A DNA stretch of 64,000 nucleotides from Kocuria subflava (GTDB lineage: Bacteria > Actinomycetota > Actinomycetes > Actinomycetales > Micrococcaceae), in the NCBI RefSeq assembly GCF_012163155.1, contig NZ_JAAVUN010000001.1, positions 1 to 64,000 of the forward strand, read 5' to 3'. Within the stretch, counting starts at the first letter, position 1. Each line of letters begins with the position of its first letter. Below the pieces are notes generated by a model. The model did no database searches. It was not told the origin of the DNA and was given only the letters and a program-made list of their open reading frames with translations. The position numbers and the translations under genes were made by a program. Positions 27,612 through 37,042 of the stretch are shown here, piece by piece.

Positions 27612-28196
27612 ATGGCCGGCAAGAACACCAAGAAGAAGACCGCCGTTGCTCACTACACCGTTCCGGGGCTCACGGATCAGCAGGGGCTGGAACTGGCATC
27701 CGCGCTGCAGGACCGTCTGCACGCGCTGAACGATCTCCAGCTGGTGCTCAAGCACGCCCACTGGAACGTCACGGGCCGCGGGTTCATCAGCGTGCACGAG
27801 ATGCTGGACCCGCAGGTTGAACTGGTCCGCGGATTCGTTGACGAGGTGGCCGAGCGCATTGCCACCCTGGGTTACGCCCCGAACGGGCTCTCCGGTGCGA
27901 TTGTGGCCGAGCGTTCCTGGGACGACTACTCGATCGGGCGCGCTGGCGTCTACGAGCACCTGGCCGCACTGGACCTGGTTTACACCGGGCTGCTGGAGGA
28001 CCACCGCAAGGCGCTGGCCAAGGCCGGTGAGATCGACCCCGTCACAGAGGACATGCTGATCGGGCAGGTCAAGGAACTGGAGCTCTTCCAGTGGTTCGTG
28101 CGTGCTCACCTGGAGAACAACGGCGGTGAACTGGAGACCGCCGGTGCCCGCACGGAGAAGGGCGCTGCAGCCAAGGCGCGCGGCAAGAAGCGCTGA
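27612..28196 (+). CDS. dps: Dps-family DNA-binding ferroxidase / mini-ferritin
   Basis: Dodecameric iron store that oxidises Fe2+ with peroxide and protects DNA in stationary phase or under oxidative stress. The intersubunit ferroxidase residues are seen in LKHAHWNVTG (H48, H50) and VDEVAERI (near 76-83). 194 residues is long for Dps because of extensions at both ends: a K-rich start (AGKNTKKKTA) and a tail rich in A, K and R (GAAAKARGKKR), both suited to DNA binding. A perfect AGGAGG lies 5 bases before the ATG. Monocistronic with its own terminator. Confidence 0.95.
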   Translation: MAGKNTKKKTAVAHYTVPGLTDQQGLELASALQDRLHALNDLQLVLKHAHWNVTGRGFISVHEMLDPQVELVRGFVDEVAERIATLGYAPNGLSGAIVAERSWDDYSIGRAGVYEHLAALDLVYTGLLEDHRKALAKAGEIDPVTEDMLIGQVKELELFQWFVRAHLENNGGELETAGARTEKGAAAKARGKKR

Positions 28197-28230
28197 GGAA
28201 CTTCAGCGGCCTTAAGCCGCGCTGAGTGCC

Positions 28231-28265
28231 GAGGGGCCGGAACCCATGACGGGGGCCGGCCCCTC
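28231..28265 (+). terminator. dps terminator hairpin
   Basis: GAGGGGCCGG and CCGGCCCCTC form a 10-bp perfect stem 35 bases after the dps stop codon. A smaller AGCGGC/GCCGC hairpin lies just before it. Confidence 0.75.
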
Positions 28266-28428
28266 GTGCTGTCCCGGGAACCCCTGTGCTCTGGATGTCC
28301 GTTCCGTCACAAGTGGTTACGGGACACTTCACCCAAGTTGTACTGTGCAGTGCTCGGGATTTTCCCGGATTCTTGCGGCCACCGATTCTGCCCCAGTGGC
28401 CTGGTTGTTTGTTGAGGAGCACCACCCC

Positions 28429-29955
28429 ATGTCCGTGACCCACACCGGATCACTTCCCCAGGTCCCAGCCCCGCAGTCCGACGGCGTGGCAGGTACCGGT
28501 TCCATCCCCACCGTGGACCTGGACCCCAAGCGCGTGCGGACCCTGTTGGGTGTGCTGATCGTTTCTGCTTTTGTGGTGATCCTCAACGAGACCGTGCTCT
28601 CCGTGGCACTGCCCGATCTGATGGAGGACCTTCAGATCCCGGCCACCACGGCTCAATGGTTGACGGCCGGTTTCATGCTGACCATGGCTGTGGTCATTCC
28701 CACCACGGGGTTCCTGCTGGAACGCCTGCCGCACCGTGTGGTGTTCATGACCGCGTTGTCCTTGTTCACCGCCGGTACTGCTCTGGCTGCGGCAGCCTCC
28801 AGCTTCCCGTTGTTGATGGCCGGGCGCGTGGTTCAGGCCTCCGGCACCGCCTTGTTGCTGCCGTTGTTGATGACCACCGTGCTGACCGTGGTCCCGGCGG
28901 AGCGCCGCGGTTCCGTGATGGGTCTGATTTCCGTGGTGATCTCCGTGGCACCGGCCATCGGCCCCACCATCTCCGGGATCATCCTGGGTGCCCTCAGCTG
29001 GCGCTGGTTGTTCCTGATCATGCTCCCGATTGCTGTTCTGGCCCTGGTGGTGGGTGCTCTGCTGATGCCGTCCATGGGCACCCCACGCAAGGTCAAGTTG
29101 GACCTGGTTTCCGTGGTGCTTTCCGTCCTGGGCTTTGGTGGACTGCTCATGGGCTTGAGCGGTTTCGGCAGCCACGGTGGTGAAACTGCTGACAGTGGTG
29201 GGGGCATTCCGCCGGTTCCTGCGCTGATTGTGGGCGTGATCGCCCTGGCGGTGTTCGTGTGGCGGCAGCTGCGGCTCCAGCGCGAGGACCGGGCCCTGTT
29301 GGACCTGCGTCCTTTCACCCAGCGGACCTTCACCATTTCCCTGGGCCTGATGATCGTCTCCTTCAGCACCCTGTTTGGTGTGGTGATCCTTCTGCCGCTC
29401 TACATGCAGAACGTGTTGGGTCACTCCACCCTGACCACGGGGCTGACCATGCTGCCGGGTGGATTGATCATGGGCTTCCTGGCCCCGTTTGTGGGGCGGC
29501 TCTATGACCGCCACGGCGCCAAGGTGTTGGTGATTCCCGGGACGATCGTGCTCAGCCTGGCCATGTGGACCTTCTCCACGGTGGGGGAGAACACCCCGCT
29601 GTGGTTGATCGTGGCAGCGCACGTGGTCATGAGCTCCGGCTTGGCCCTGTTGATCACGCCGCTGATGACCTCCGCTCTGGGCAGCCTCCCGCAGTCCTTG
29701 TACTCCCACGGTTCCGCGCTGCTCAACACGCTGCAGCAGGTCTCCGGTGCGGCCGGGTCCGCCCTGTTCATCACCCTGATGTCCCTGGGGGCCGCCAGTG
29801 CAGCATCGGGTGGAGCCACCGCCACGGCGGCTCAGGCCCAGGGCATCCACATTGCGTTCCTGGTGGCTGCCGGGATCTCCGTGGTGGCCATTGTGGTGTC
29901 CTTCCTGGTGCCCAAGCGGGCTGAGGGAAGTTCTGCTCGGCGCCCGGTGCACTGA
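28429..29955 (+). CDS. DHA2-family MFS multidrug exporter
   Basis: 508-residue membrane exporter with about 14 helices. Family marks are LNETVLSVALPDLMEDL in helix 1, AQWLTAGFMLTMAVVIPTTGFL in helix 2, GRVVQASGTALLLPLLMT in helix 4 and PAIGPTISGIILGALSWRWLF in helix 5 (antiporter motif C). It resembles the EmrB/LmrB-type exporters, but the substrate is unknown. GAGGAG lies 9-14 bases before the ATG. No regulator is adjacent. Confidence 0.9.
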   Translation: MSVTHTGSLPQVPAPQSDGVAGTGSIPTVDLDPKRVRTLLGVLIVSAFVVILNETVLSVALPDLMEDLQIPATTAQWLTAGFMLTMAVVIPTTGFLLERLPHRVVFMTALSLFTAGTALAAAASSFPLLMAGRVVQASGTALLLPLLMTTVLTVVPAERRGSVMGLISVVISVAPAIGPTISGIILGALSWRWLFLIMLPIAVLALVVGALLMPSMGTPRKVKLDLVSVVLSVLGFGGLLMGLSGFGSHGGETADSGGGIPPVPALIVGVIALAVFVWRQLRLQREDRALLDLRPFTQRTFTISLGLMIVSFSTLFGVVILLPLYMQNVLGHSTLTTGLTMLPGGLIMGFLAPFVGRLYDRHGAKVLVIPGTIVLSLAMWTFSTVGENTPLWLIVAAHVVMSSGLALLITPLMTSALGSLPQSLYSHGSALLNTLQQVSGAAGSALFITLMSLGAASAASGGATATAAQAQGIHIAFLVAAGISVVAIVVSFLVPKRAEGSSARRPVH

Positions 29956-30008
29956 TCCCGGGGCTCGCCTGGTTCTCGAGTGGTCAGAATCCTGGCTCGT
30001 TGTATTGG

Positions 30009-30058
30009 GTGGTCAGTTTCCTGGTCGATCAGCGCTGATCGACCAGGAAACTGACCAC
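30009..30058. repeat. Perfect 50-bp palindrome without spacer
   Basis: The 25 bases beginning GTGGTCAGTTTCCTGG are followed directly by their exact complement, with AGCGCT at the centre. A degenerate partial copy of the arm (GTGGTCAGaaTCCTGG) lies just upstream at about 29980. It sits between convergent genes and probably serves as a bidirectional terminator. Confidence 0.8.
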
Positions 30059-30138
30059 TGAACACCAGCAGTGGGCCCAGTGACTACTCAGCATCCCCAT
30101 CAGGGTGGTGCCGCAACGCACCCACTGACCATCTGGAT

Positions 30139-33057
30139 CTAGCGCGTGGCCTGCTCCAGGTGTTGGAGGATGTGCCGGTAGGTGTGCCCGGTTGCCTGCG
30201 TCATCCCCAGTTCGCACGTGCGATTCAGGGACGCATAGGCATCAAAGTCCCGCTCATTGACCTCCGTGCTCTCCCGCGCCGTGGCGGATGCGGTCAGCTC
30301 AGGGTGCAACATCCCGCGGTCCCCGGCGTAGCCGCAGCAGTTCCAGGCCACCGGGGTCACCACCTCATCCGCCACGGCATCAGCCAGCACCCCGAGCGCC
30401 CCGTTGACCCCCAACTGCGTGGACGAGCACGTGGGGTGAAGGACCATTGATCCCACCCTCTGCTTGACCTGCAGTTGCGGGAGCACGTGGTCGGCCACGA
30501 ATTCCACCGCATCCACAAACCGCAACGCTGCGTACTTTGAATCGGCTGCTCCGGCCTTCATGGCCTCCAGCCCCTCCGTGCAGGACGAAGCATCACACAC
30601 CACCGGCAGTCGCCCCTGCTCCGAGGCCTCCCACAGCGCAGGCAGGGTCACCTCACGCATGCGCTGGTGACCGGCAGTCATGCCCTTGGACTTCCACGGG
30701 GTGCCGCAGCACGTGGCGTCCACGTTCTCAGGCACCGTGACCGCCACCCCGGCCCGCTCGCACAGAGCAAGCAACGCCTCGGCCGAGGACAACGACGACG
30801 CCGTCCCCTCCTCCCGCTGTCCCTTCACCGATGGCTCGTCCCCGAACATGGCGGTGACACACGCCGGGAAGAACACCGCCGACGCATGGGGATCCTGAGG
30901 GCCGGTCGGGCGTCGTCGTCCTCCGGCGGGAAGTGAGCTCAGGTACTCGGGGACGCGGTCCCGGCCCAGGAGCCGACGCCCCACGGCGGTGGCACTGCGC
31001 GGCAGGAAGGACGGCACGGCCTTGGCCACGCTCAGTGCGGTCGATGCCCCGCGGACCGTCTGCCCCCAGTTGGCTGCTGCGGTGTCCCAGAGTTTGGCCT
31101 CTGCGCGGGAGGTGCCGTCCGCTCGCAGCCGCCGCACCAGGTCCCCGGTGTCAATGAACACCGGGCAGGCGGTGGAACACATGCCGTCAACGGCACATGT
31201 CTGTTGGCCGTGGTATTCGTACTCGCGGATCAAGGTCTGGGCGCTCTGGTGGTCCCCACGGGCTTGGGCAGCCACGATTTCGCGGCGCCCCACAATGCGC
31301 TGGCGAGGTGTCAGCGTGAGGTCCTTGGACGGGCACACGGGTTCGCAGTAACCGCACTCCACGCAGCGGTCCGCATCCTCCTCAGCAGCCCCGGTCAGGG
31401 AGGGCGCGATCTTGAGGTCCTGGAGATAGCACAGGGGGTCGGCATTGAGGATCACGCCCGGGTTGAACACGCCCCGAGGATCCACCAGGCGTTTGAGCTC
31501 CTCCATGACGTCGTAGAGCTCGTCCCCGTACTGCCGCCGGACGAACGGGGCCATGATCCGCCCCGTTCCGTGTTCGGCCTTGAGGGATCCGCCGTTGTCC
31601 AGGATCAGATCCACCATCTCATCAGTGAAGTCCTGGTACCTCTGCAGGCATTCGGGATCGGAGAAGTCCTCGTTGAGCAGGAAGTGGACGTTGCCGTCCT
31701 TGGCATGCCCAAAGATCACGGACTGCTGGTAACCGTGGGCGTCGAACATCTCCGTCAGGGATTCACAGGTGGCGCCCAAGGTGGAAACCGGAACAACCAC
31801 GTCCTCCAACAGTGCGTTGGTGCCGGACGGGCGGTGGCCTGCCACGGCGGCGTAAAGGCCTTTGCGCACGGTCCACAGCGCAGCTCGGGCGGTGGGGTCC
31901 AGCGTGAGGTCGGGCTTGCTGACAAGGGGGAGATGATCGAACAGATCTGCCGCCCCGTCAGTGCGCTCGCGCAACAGCTCCGCGGTGTCCCCCTGGTACT
32001 CCACCAACAAGGCCGCGTGGTTCTGAACCTGAACTCCGGCTATGGGGCCAGGTGCCTGGCCGGAGGCCTGTGCCACCTTCAGGGAGGTGGCATCCATCAA
32101 CTCCACCGTGGCCGAATGGGCCGCCACCAGGTCCGGAACGGCATCCGCTGCGGCATACAAATCCGGGAACACCAACAGGCCCGTGGCCATGTGGGGATAC
32201 ACGGGCACGGTGCGGAACACGGCCTCCGCCACAAAACCCAGGGTGCCCTCCGCCCCGATCATCAGCCGTTCCAGGATTTTGACCGGCACACTCTGGTCCA
32301 GGAACGCGTTGAGGCTGTAGCCCATAGTGTTCTTCATGGCGAACAACCGCTGGATGGTGGCCACCGACTCCGCGTTCTCCACAACGCGCCGCCGCAACCG
32401 CAGCAGGCCCTCATGGAGGTCTGGTTCGGCTTCATGCAGGTGGCGGTCGGCATCCGGATCCGAGGTGTCCAGCACCGTGCCGGAGGGCGTCACCAACACC
32501 ATGGATTCCAAGGTCTGGTAGGTGTTGAACTCCGTCCCGCAGTGCATTCCGGAGGAGTTGTTGGCGATGACCCCACCCAGGGTGCAGGCCGATTCGGACG
32601 CCGGATCGGGGCCGAGCTTTCGACCGTGTCGGCCCAGCGCGGTGTTGACCTCCCGCACGGTGGTTCCGGGTCGGATGGTGACCCGGGCGGCGTCGTCGTG
32701 AATGTGGAAGCCACGGAAGTGGCGGCGGACGTCCACCAGCACTTGATCGGTGACTGCTTGGCCGGACAGGGAGGTGCCGCCGGAGCGCAGGGTCAGGCCG
32801 GCGCCGTGGCGCTCCAAGATCCGCAGGAGTGAGCCGACCTGCGCGGCGCTGTGCGGGCGGACCAGGGCGCGAGGATGCAGGAGGTAGTGGGAGGCGTCGT
32901 GTGCGGCCGTGACCCGCTCCAGCTCGGAGGCGACGGTCTCCCCGGGCCAGGCGCGCAACTGCTCCAGCAGGGGGTCCTGAGCCTGGCGGGCAACGCTGTG
33001 GGGCCGGATCTGGGTCTGGGTGGGCGTGGAACGGCGGTTGTGCGAGGGCACAGTCAT
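30139..33057 (-). CDS. Fused FAD-linked oxidase / Fe-S / CCG-domain D-lactate (2-hydroxyacid) dehydrogenase
   Basis: 972-residue membrane-associated respiratory dehydrogenase, probably oxidising D-lactate or another D-2-hydroxyacid and passing electrons to quinone. Domain order: FAD-binding PCMH-type (about 60-240, with TLRSGGTSLSGQ), FAD-oxidase C-terminal (about 260-500), a two-cluster ferredoxin unit with CVECGYCEPVCP near 564 and CAVDGMCSTACP near 621, then a CCG (HdrD/LldE-like) half with CCGTPWKSKG near 781 and CCGYAGDRG near 905. It corresponds to GlcD and GlcF fused. AAGGAGG lies 6 bases before the ATG. Residues 119-123 (IHDDA) lie in one repeated 15-mer. Confidence 0.9.
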   Translation of the reverse strand: MTVPSHNRRSTPTQTQIRPHSVARQAQDPLLEQLRAWPGETVASELERVTAAHDASHYLLHPRALVRPHSAAQVGSLLRILERHGAGLTLRSGGTSLSGQAVTDQVLVDVRRHFRGFHIHDDAARVTIRPGTTVREVNTALGRHGRKLGPDPASESACTLGGVIANNSSGMHCGTEFNTYQTLESMVLVTPSGTVLDTSDPDADRHLHEAEPDLHEGLLRLRRRVVENAESVATIQRLFAMKNTMGYSLNAFLDQSVPVKILERLMIGAEGTLGFVAEAVFRTVPVYPHMATGLLVFPDLYAAADAVPDLVAAHSATVELMDATSLKVAQASGQAPGPIAGVQVQNHAALLVEYQGDTAELLRERTDGAADLFDHLPLVSKPDLTLDPTARAALWTVRKGLYAAVAGHRPSGTNALLEDVVVPVSTLGATCESLTEMFDAHGYQQSVIFGHAKDGNVHFLLNEDFSDPECLQRYQDFTDEMVDLILDNGGSLKAEHGTGRIMAPFVRRQYGDELYDVMEELKRLVDPRGVFNPGVILNADPLCYLQDLKIAPSLTGAAEEDADRCVECGYCEPVCPSKDLTLTPRQRIVGRREIVAAQARGDHQSAQTLIREYEYHGQQTCAVDGMCSTACPVFIDTGDLVRRLRADGTSRAEAKLWDTAAANWGQTVRGASTALSVAKAVPSFLPRSATAVGRRLLGRDRVPEYLSSLPAGGRRRPTGPQDPHASAVFFPACVTAMFGDEPSVKGQREEGTASSLSSAEALLALCERAGVAVTVPENVDATCCGTPWKSKGMTAGHQRMREVTLPALWEASEQGRLPVVCDASSCTEGLEAMKAGAADSKYAALRFVDAVEFVADHVLPQLQVKQRVGSMVLHPTCSSTQLGVNGALGVLADAVADEVVTPVAWNCCGYAGDRGMLHPELTASATARESTEVNERDFDAYASLNRTCELGMTQATGHTYRHILQHLEQATR
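32689..32703 (-). repeat. Exact copy 3 of the 15-mer
   Basis: In the FAD/FeS dehydrogenase gene, read as IHDDA at residues 119-123. The following GC is also conserved. Confidence 0.9.
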
Positions 33058-33124
33058 GCGGGGCCTCCTTGATCCGCGGGTCCCACAAGTATCGCAGCTT
33101 TCCGCGTGCTACTCCTTCCCCTAC

Positions 33125-33189
33125 CCGCCGAGTAGGCCGTTTGATCGCTGCTGAGTGTGTCAGGGGCGATCAAACGGCCTACTCGGCGG
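33125..33189. terminator. Long hairpin, 24-bp perfect stem
   Basis: The arm beginning CCGCCGAGTAGGCCGTTT pairs exactly with the arm ending at 33189; the loop is 17 bases. It lies in the divergent gap between the dehydrogenase and amylosucrase genes, where a terminator is not expected, so it may be regulatory or a small repeat. Confidence 0.6.
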
Positions 33190-33332
33190 AGGGGAGGGAG
33201 CAATTCGGCGGAGGGGGAGGGGGTGCCTGGGCGGAGGGGGCGACAGCCTAACCGCCCGAACGTGACGAAAATCCTGACCCCATCCACGGTCAACTTTTGC
33301 CGTGACTGACCGCCACGGGCGACCATAGTTCA

Positions 33333-35339
33333 ATGCACTCCACACCTTCCGGACGTCTGTCCTCCACGTCCGCTCAGTCTGAGCCTGAGCAGCCAACGGA
33401 CCTCAACAACACGATTGCCGTGGTGGAGGCCGCCAAGGTGGGGGCACTGGAGCATCTTGAGGCTCTGGTGGCCGCCGGGACGGTGGAAGAAGCTGAGGCA
33501 TTGAGCTTCATCCAGCGCTTTGACATCCACTACCCCGCGCTGATTGACCTGGTGCGCCGCACCTACGGTTCCGGCGAGCACGTGACCTCCGTGATGGTGG
33601 CGTTGGGCAAGTCTCTGGCAACGTCCTGGGGTACCCGGGCTGCTGACCTGCGGGAGCTGGATGAGTGCCGCAGTTCCGATCCTGACTGGTTCCTGTCCCG
33701 CCACCAGCTGGGCGGGGTCTGCTACGTGGACCGCTGGGCCGGGGACCTGGCCGGCTTGCGGGACCGCATCCCCTACATGGAGGAGCTTGGGCTCACCTAC
33801 CTGCACCTCATGCCGGCCTTTGCCGTGCCTGAGGGCAACAACGACGGCGGCTACGCGGTCTCCTCCTACCGGGAGATCGATCCGCGGCTGGGAACCATGC
33901 AGGAGCTGGCCGGAATCTCCCGTGACCTGCGTGAACGTGGCATCAGCCTGGTGGTGGATTTTGTGCTCAACCACACCGCCAATGACCATGAATGGGCCAA
34001 GGCGGCTCGCGCCGGGGATCCCAAGTTCCAGCAGTACTACTGGATCTACCCGGACCGCACCATGCCGGATGCCTTTGAGCAGACCACTCGGGAGATCTTC
34101 CCGGATGACCACGCCGGCTCCTTCACCCCGGTGGCACCGGGGGACCCCCGCTGGGTGTGGACCACGTTCCACGATTTCCAGTGGGATCTGAACTGGACCA
34201 ACCCTGAGGTCCTGGCCGCCATGGCGGGGGAGATGCTGTTCCTGGCCAACCAGGGTGCTGAAGTGCTGCGCTTTGATGCCGTGGCCTTCTTGTGGAAGGA
34301 ACTCGGAACCTCCTGTGAGTCCTTGCCGCAGGCCCACTGGATTGTTCAGATGCTCAACCGGGTGTGCCGCATTGCCGCACCGGCCACGATCTTCAAGTCC
34401 GAGGCGATTGTGCACCCGGACGAGGTGGTCCAGTACATCCACCCGGACGAGTGCCAGATCTCCTACAACCCGTTGCAGATGGCTCTGACCTGGGAGACCC
34501 TGGCCACGCGCAACGGTGTGCTGCTCAATGACGCCATCAGCGAGCGCCACGGTCTGCCGGCCGGCACCGCGTGGGTGAACTACGTGCGCAGTCACGATGA
34601 CATCGGCTGGACCTTCTCCGATGAGGACGCCTCACGCCGCGGGATCGACGGGTACCACCACCGCCGGTTCCTCAACGACTTTTACACGGGCCGGTTCCCG
34701 GACTCGTTCGCCGACGGCGTGGCCTTCCAGTACAACCCCAAGACCGGGGATGCGCGGGTGTGTGGCACCACCGCTTCCTTGGCGGGCACCACCACGGATC
34801 ATCCCGACGACGGCGTCAACCGTGTTCTGCTGGCTCATGCCATCGCCATGTCCACGGGTGGGTTGCCTCTGCTGTATCTGGGCGATGAGCTGGCGCAGAC
34901 CAACGACCCCGACTGGCACTTGGACCCGGCCAACGGCAATGACTCCCGGTGGGCCCACCGCCCGCGATTCCCGGAACGGGGTTTCCGGGACCGGGAGGAC
35001 ACCTCCACCGTGGCGGGCCGGGTGTTCCAGGGGCTCAAGCACATGCTGGCCGTGCGTCACCAGACCACGGAGTTCGACGGCGCTGATCTGATCGGCTTTG
35101 AGCCCAACAACCAGCACCTGGTGGCCTACCAGCGCCCGGGGCTGGACCCGGAGGGTTGGCCCAGCACTGTGCTGTGCCTGGCCAACGTGGATGACCACCC
35201 GCACCGGGTGGAGGCCTCCACACTCTCCGGTTTTGAACGGGATGCCACCTCCCTGCTGGATGACCGCATTGTGGATCTGGCGCTGGGGGTTGTCCTGCAG
35301 CCGCACTCGACGGTGTGGCTGCGCGTCTACAGCAAGTGA
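33333..35339 (+). CDS. Amylosucrase (GH13 subfamily 4)
   Basis: Transglucosidase that uses sucrose to build alpha-1,4-glucan and releases fructose; some members act as sucrose hydrolase or trehalulose/turanose formers. The 668-residue protein has the amylosucrase N-terminal helical domain, then the barrel with GGVCYVDRWAGDLAGL, NNDGGYAVSSYREIDPRLG, nucleophile D315 in LRFDAVAFLWK, acid/base E357 in FKSEAIV and D422 in SHDDIGW. HDFQWDLNWTNP is diagnostic of subfamily 4. There is no strong RBS before the ATG. Monocistronic. Sucrose would have to be imported by genes elsewhere. Confidence 0.93.
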   Translation: MHSTPSGRLSSTSAQSEPEQPTDLNNTIAVVEAAKVGALEHLEALVAAGTVEEAEALSFIQRFDIHYPALIDLVRRTYGSGEHVTSVMVALGKSLATSWGTRAADLRELDECRSSDPDWFLSRHQLGGVCYVDRWAGDLAGLRDRIPYMEELGLTYLHLMPAFAVPEGNNDGGYAVSSYREIDPRLGTMQELAGISRDLRERGISLVVDFVLNHTANDHEWAKAARAGDPKFQQYYWIYPDRTMPDAFEQTTREIFPDDHAGSFTPVAPGDPRWVWTTFHDFQWDLNWTNPEVLAAMAGEMLFLANQGAEVLRFDAVAFLWKELGTSCESLPQAHWIVQMLNRVCRIAAPATIFKSEAIVHPDEVVQYIHPDECQISYNPLQMALTWETLATRNGVLLNDAISERHGLPAGTAWVNYVRSHDDIGWTFSDEDASRRGIDGYHHRRFLNDFYTGRFPDSFADGVAFQYNPKTGDARVCGTTASLAGTTTDHPDDGVNRVLLAHAIAMSTGGLPLLYLGDELAQTNDPDWHLDPANGNDSRWAHRPRFPERGFRDREDTSTVAGRVFQGLKHMLAVRHQTTEFDGADLIGFEPNNQHLVAYQRPGLDPEGWPSTVLCLANVDDHPHRVEASTLSGFERDATSLLDDRIVDLALGVVLQPHSTVWLRVYSK

Positions 35340-35342
35340 AGC

Positions 35343-36029
35343 TCAGCAGAGCCTGGGTTCGGACTCCCAGGCGTGGGTGATCAGCTCAACCAGTACGTGA
35401 CCGTCGACGTCGTGAAGTTGGTTGACGTAGATGCAGCTGACTGCTGTGCGGTGCTTGCCCAGGCGCTCCAGAAGCTCGGCTGAGCGTGGGTGGTTCTGCA
35501 GCCCGTAGAGGCTGATGGAGGCCTTGCGGGGGCTGAAACCGATGCGAAACGTGTCCCCTTCCCGGCCTGTGGCGTAGCGGTAGTGGACCTGCCCGTAACC
35601 GATCATGGAGGGCCCCCACATGGTGGGTTGCTCGCCCGTGGCCTCAGTGAACAGTTCCAGCAGCTCCAGGCCTTGTTCCACGCGACGGGGCCAGGGCAGG
35701 GAACGGAGGAAGTCGGCGGGTTCCACGGAGGTGGGGTGGGTTTTCAGATCCGCCGCTCCCGTACCGGTGTGCCCGTCAGTGACTTTGGCTGAATGGTCAG
35801 TGACGACGGCGCAGCGGCCGTTGGCTCCCGGTGCATCCGCCATGGACAACCCGCGCTCCGCCAGGGCTGCCTGCAGGCGCTCCAGGCCGCGGGCCCCCAC
35901 CCCGTGCAGGGCCAAGAGCTCCCCGTACGGCACGCCGTCGAGGTCCTCCAGGCTGGTGTGACCTGCTTGCCTCAGTGCGCGACGCGCTGGAATGCCCACT
36001 CCGGGGACGTCCTCAAGAGATGTGCTCAT
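35343..36029 (-). CDS. Helix-hairpin-helix + DUF1801 domain protein
   Basis: 228 residues. Residues about 3-60 form an HhH-type module (LEDVPGVGIPARRALRQAGHTSLEDLDGVPYGELLALHGVGARGL in family terms). From about 95 a DUF1801 domain follows, with FLRSLPWPRRVEQGLELLELF, PTMWGPSMIGYGQVHYRYATGREG and FSPRKASISLYGL. DUF1801 proteins are small YdhG-like cytosolic proteins of unknown function, and the fused HhH suggests nucleic-acid binding. The stop is 3 bases from the convergent amylosucrase stop. The RBS is weak. Confidence 0.85.
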   Translation of the reverse strand: MSTSLEDVPGVGIPARRALRQAGHTSLEDLDGVPYGELLALHGVGARGLERLQAALAERGLSMADAPGANGRCAVVTDHSAKVTDGHTGTGAADLKTHPTSVEPADFLRSLPWPRRVEQGLELLELFTEATGEQPTMWGPSMIGYGQVHYRYATGREGDTFRIGFSPRKASISLYGLQNHPRSAELLERLGKHRTAVSCIYVNQLHDVDGHVLVELITHAWESEPRLC

Positions 36030-36163
36030 GGTGGGCAGCTTACGGCGGCAAGCCGTGGCACCCGTGAGGTGCGCAAAGGGCACTCGCGCAAAGATGGGGA
36101 CGGTCCACGCCAGTGCATACCGGTCACCTGGGTGGACACCGGTCAGTCATCAGGAGGTTGTAC

Positions 36164-36895
36164 TTGTCCACCAGCAGCGGCTGCGGGTGCTCCCGCGCCA
36201 CCCCGGATGCTTCCGGCAACCTGGCCCTGGATTTGGAGGCGCGGTTCAACTGCGTGAGCAAGGTTCCGCTGTTCCGGGACCTGCCGATCCAGGAGCGGCG
36301 CAGCATAGCCTCCCGGATCACGGCACGCGTGGTGTCCCGGGGTGAGGTGGTCCAGGCCCAAGGTGCCATGCCCGCTCTGCAGATTGTTCATGCGGGGCAG
36401 GTCAAGCAGGTGCGTCTGGCACCAGACGGTTCGCAGCGGCTGCTGCGGATCCTGGGCCCCGGGGAATTCATGGGGGAGCACTCGGTGCTCACCGGTTCTC
36501 CCGCCCCACGTATGGCCACGGCTCTCACGGACGTGCAGGTGTGCGTGCTCTCCCGGTTGGACGTTCAGCAGTGGTTGGACCAACGTCCGCAGATGGCCGT
36601 GAACATGCTGCAGGCGGTCACCCGGCGACTGGAGGAAACGGAAGCCCAGCTGGCTTCACTGGCGGATCGCACCGTGACCCAGCGCCTTGGCGACTACCTT
36701 CTGAGCGCCTCGGACGGGTTGGTGGGGTACCCGTTCGAGCTGCCTGTCAGCAAGAAGGACTTGGCCAGTCTGATCGGCACCACCCCTGAAACTCTGTCTC
36801 GCCGCCTGCGCAGCCTCTCCGACCGGGGAGCCCTGGCACTGGGCAGCGGCCGACACATCACCATCCTGGACCAAGAGCTCCTGGCCGCCGACTGA
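36164..36895 (+). CDS. Crp/Fnr-family regulator with a four-cysteine FNR-like pattern
   Basis: 243 residues with TTG start at 36164, fixed by a perfect AGGAGG 6 bases upstream. The N-terminal extension holds C7 and C9 and a third Cys at C30 (RFNCVSKVPLF). A fourth, C127, is in the cyclic-nucleotide-type beta-roll (VQVCVLSRL), at the place of the fourth cluster ligand in E. coli FNR. The C-terminal winged helix contains VSKKDLASLIGTTPETLSRRLRSL. This fits an oxygen/NO-sensing Fe-S regulator. Other Cys-dependent sensing is possible. No clear target gene is adjacent. Confidence 0.88.
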   Translation: MSTSSGCGCSRATPDASGNLALDLEARFNCVSKVPLFRDLPIQERRSIASRITARVVSRGEVVQAQGAMPALQIVHAGQVKQVRLAPDGSQRLLRILGPGEFMGEHSVLTGSPAPRMATALTDVQVCVLSRLDVQQWLDQRPQMAVNMLQAVTRRLEETEAQLASLADRTVTQRLGDYLLSASDGLVGYPFELPVSKKDLASLIGTTPETLSRRLRSLSDRGALALGSGRHITILDQELLAAD

Positions 36896-37042
36896 GCCAG
36901 GGCATCCCGGCGGAAGCGGGCCTTCCCCTGGCCGTGTCTGCGTTGTGCGGCTGGCTCGCGCTAGCTCCGTGAGCCTGACTCGTGCTGCCCTGTGAGCTTG
37001 GATCATCGACTGCTTCAGGTGACGTGTCTGCGCCCGCGCCCC

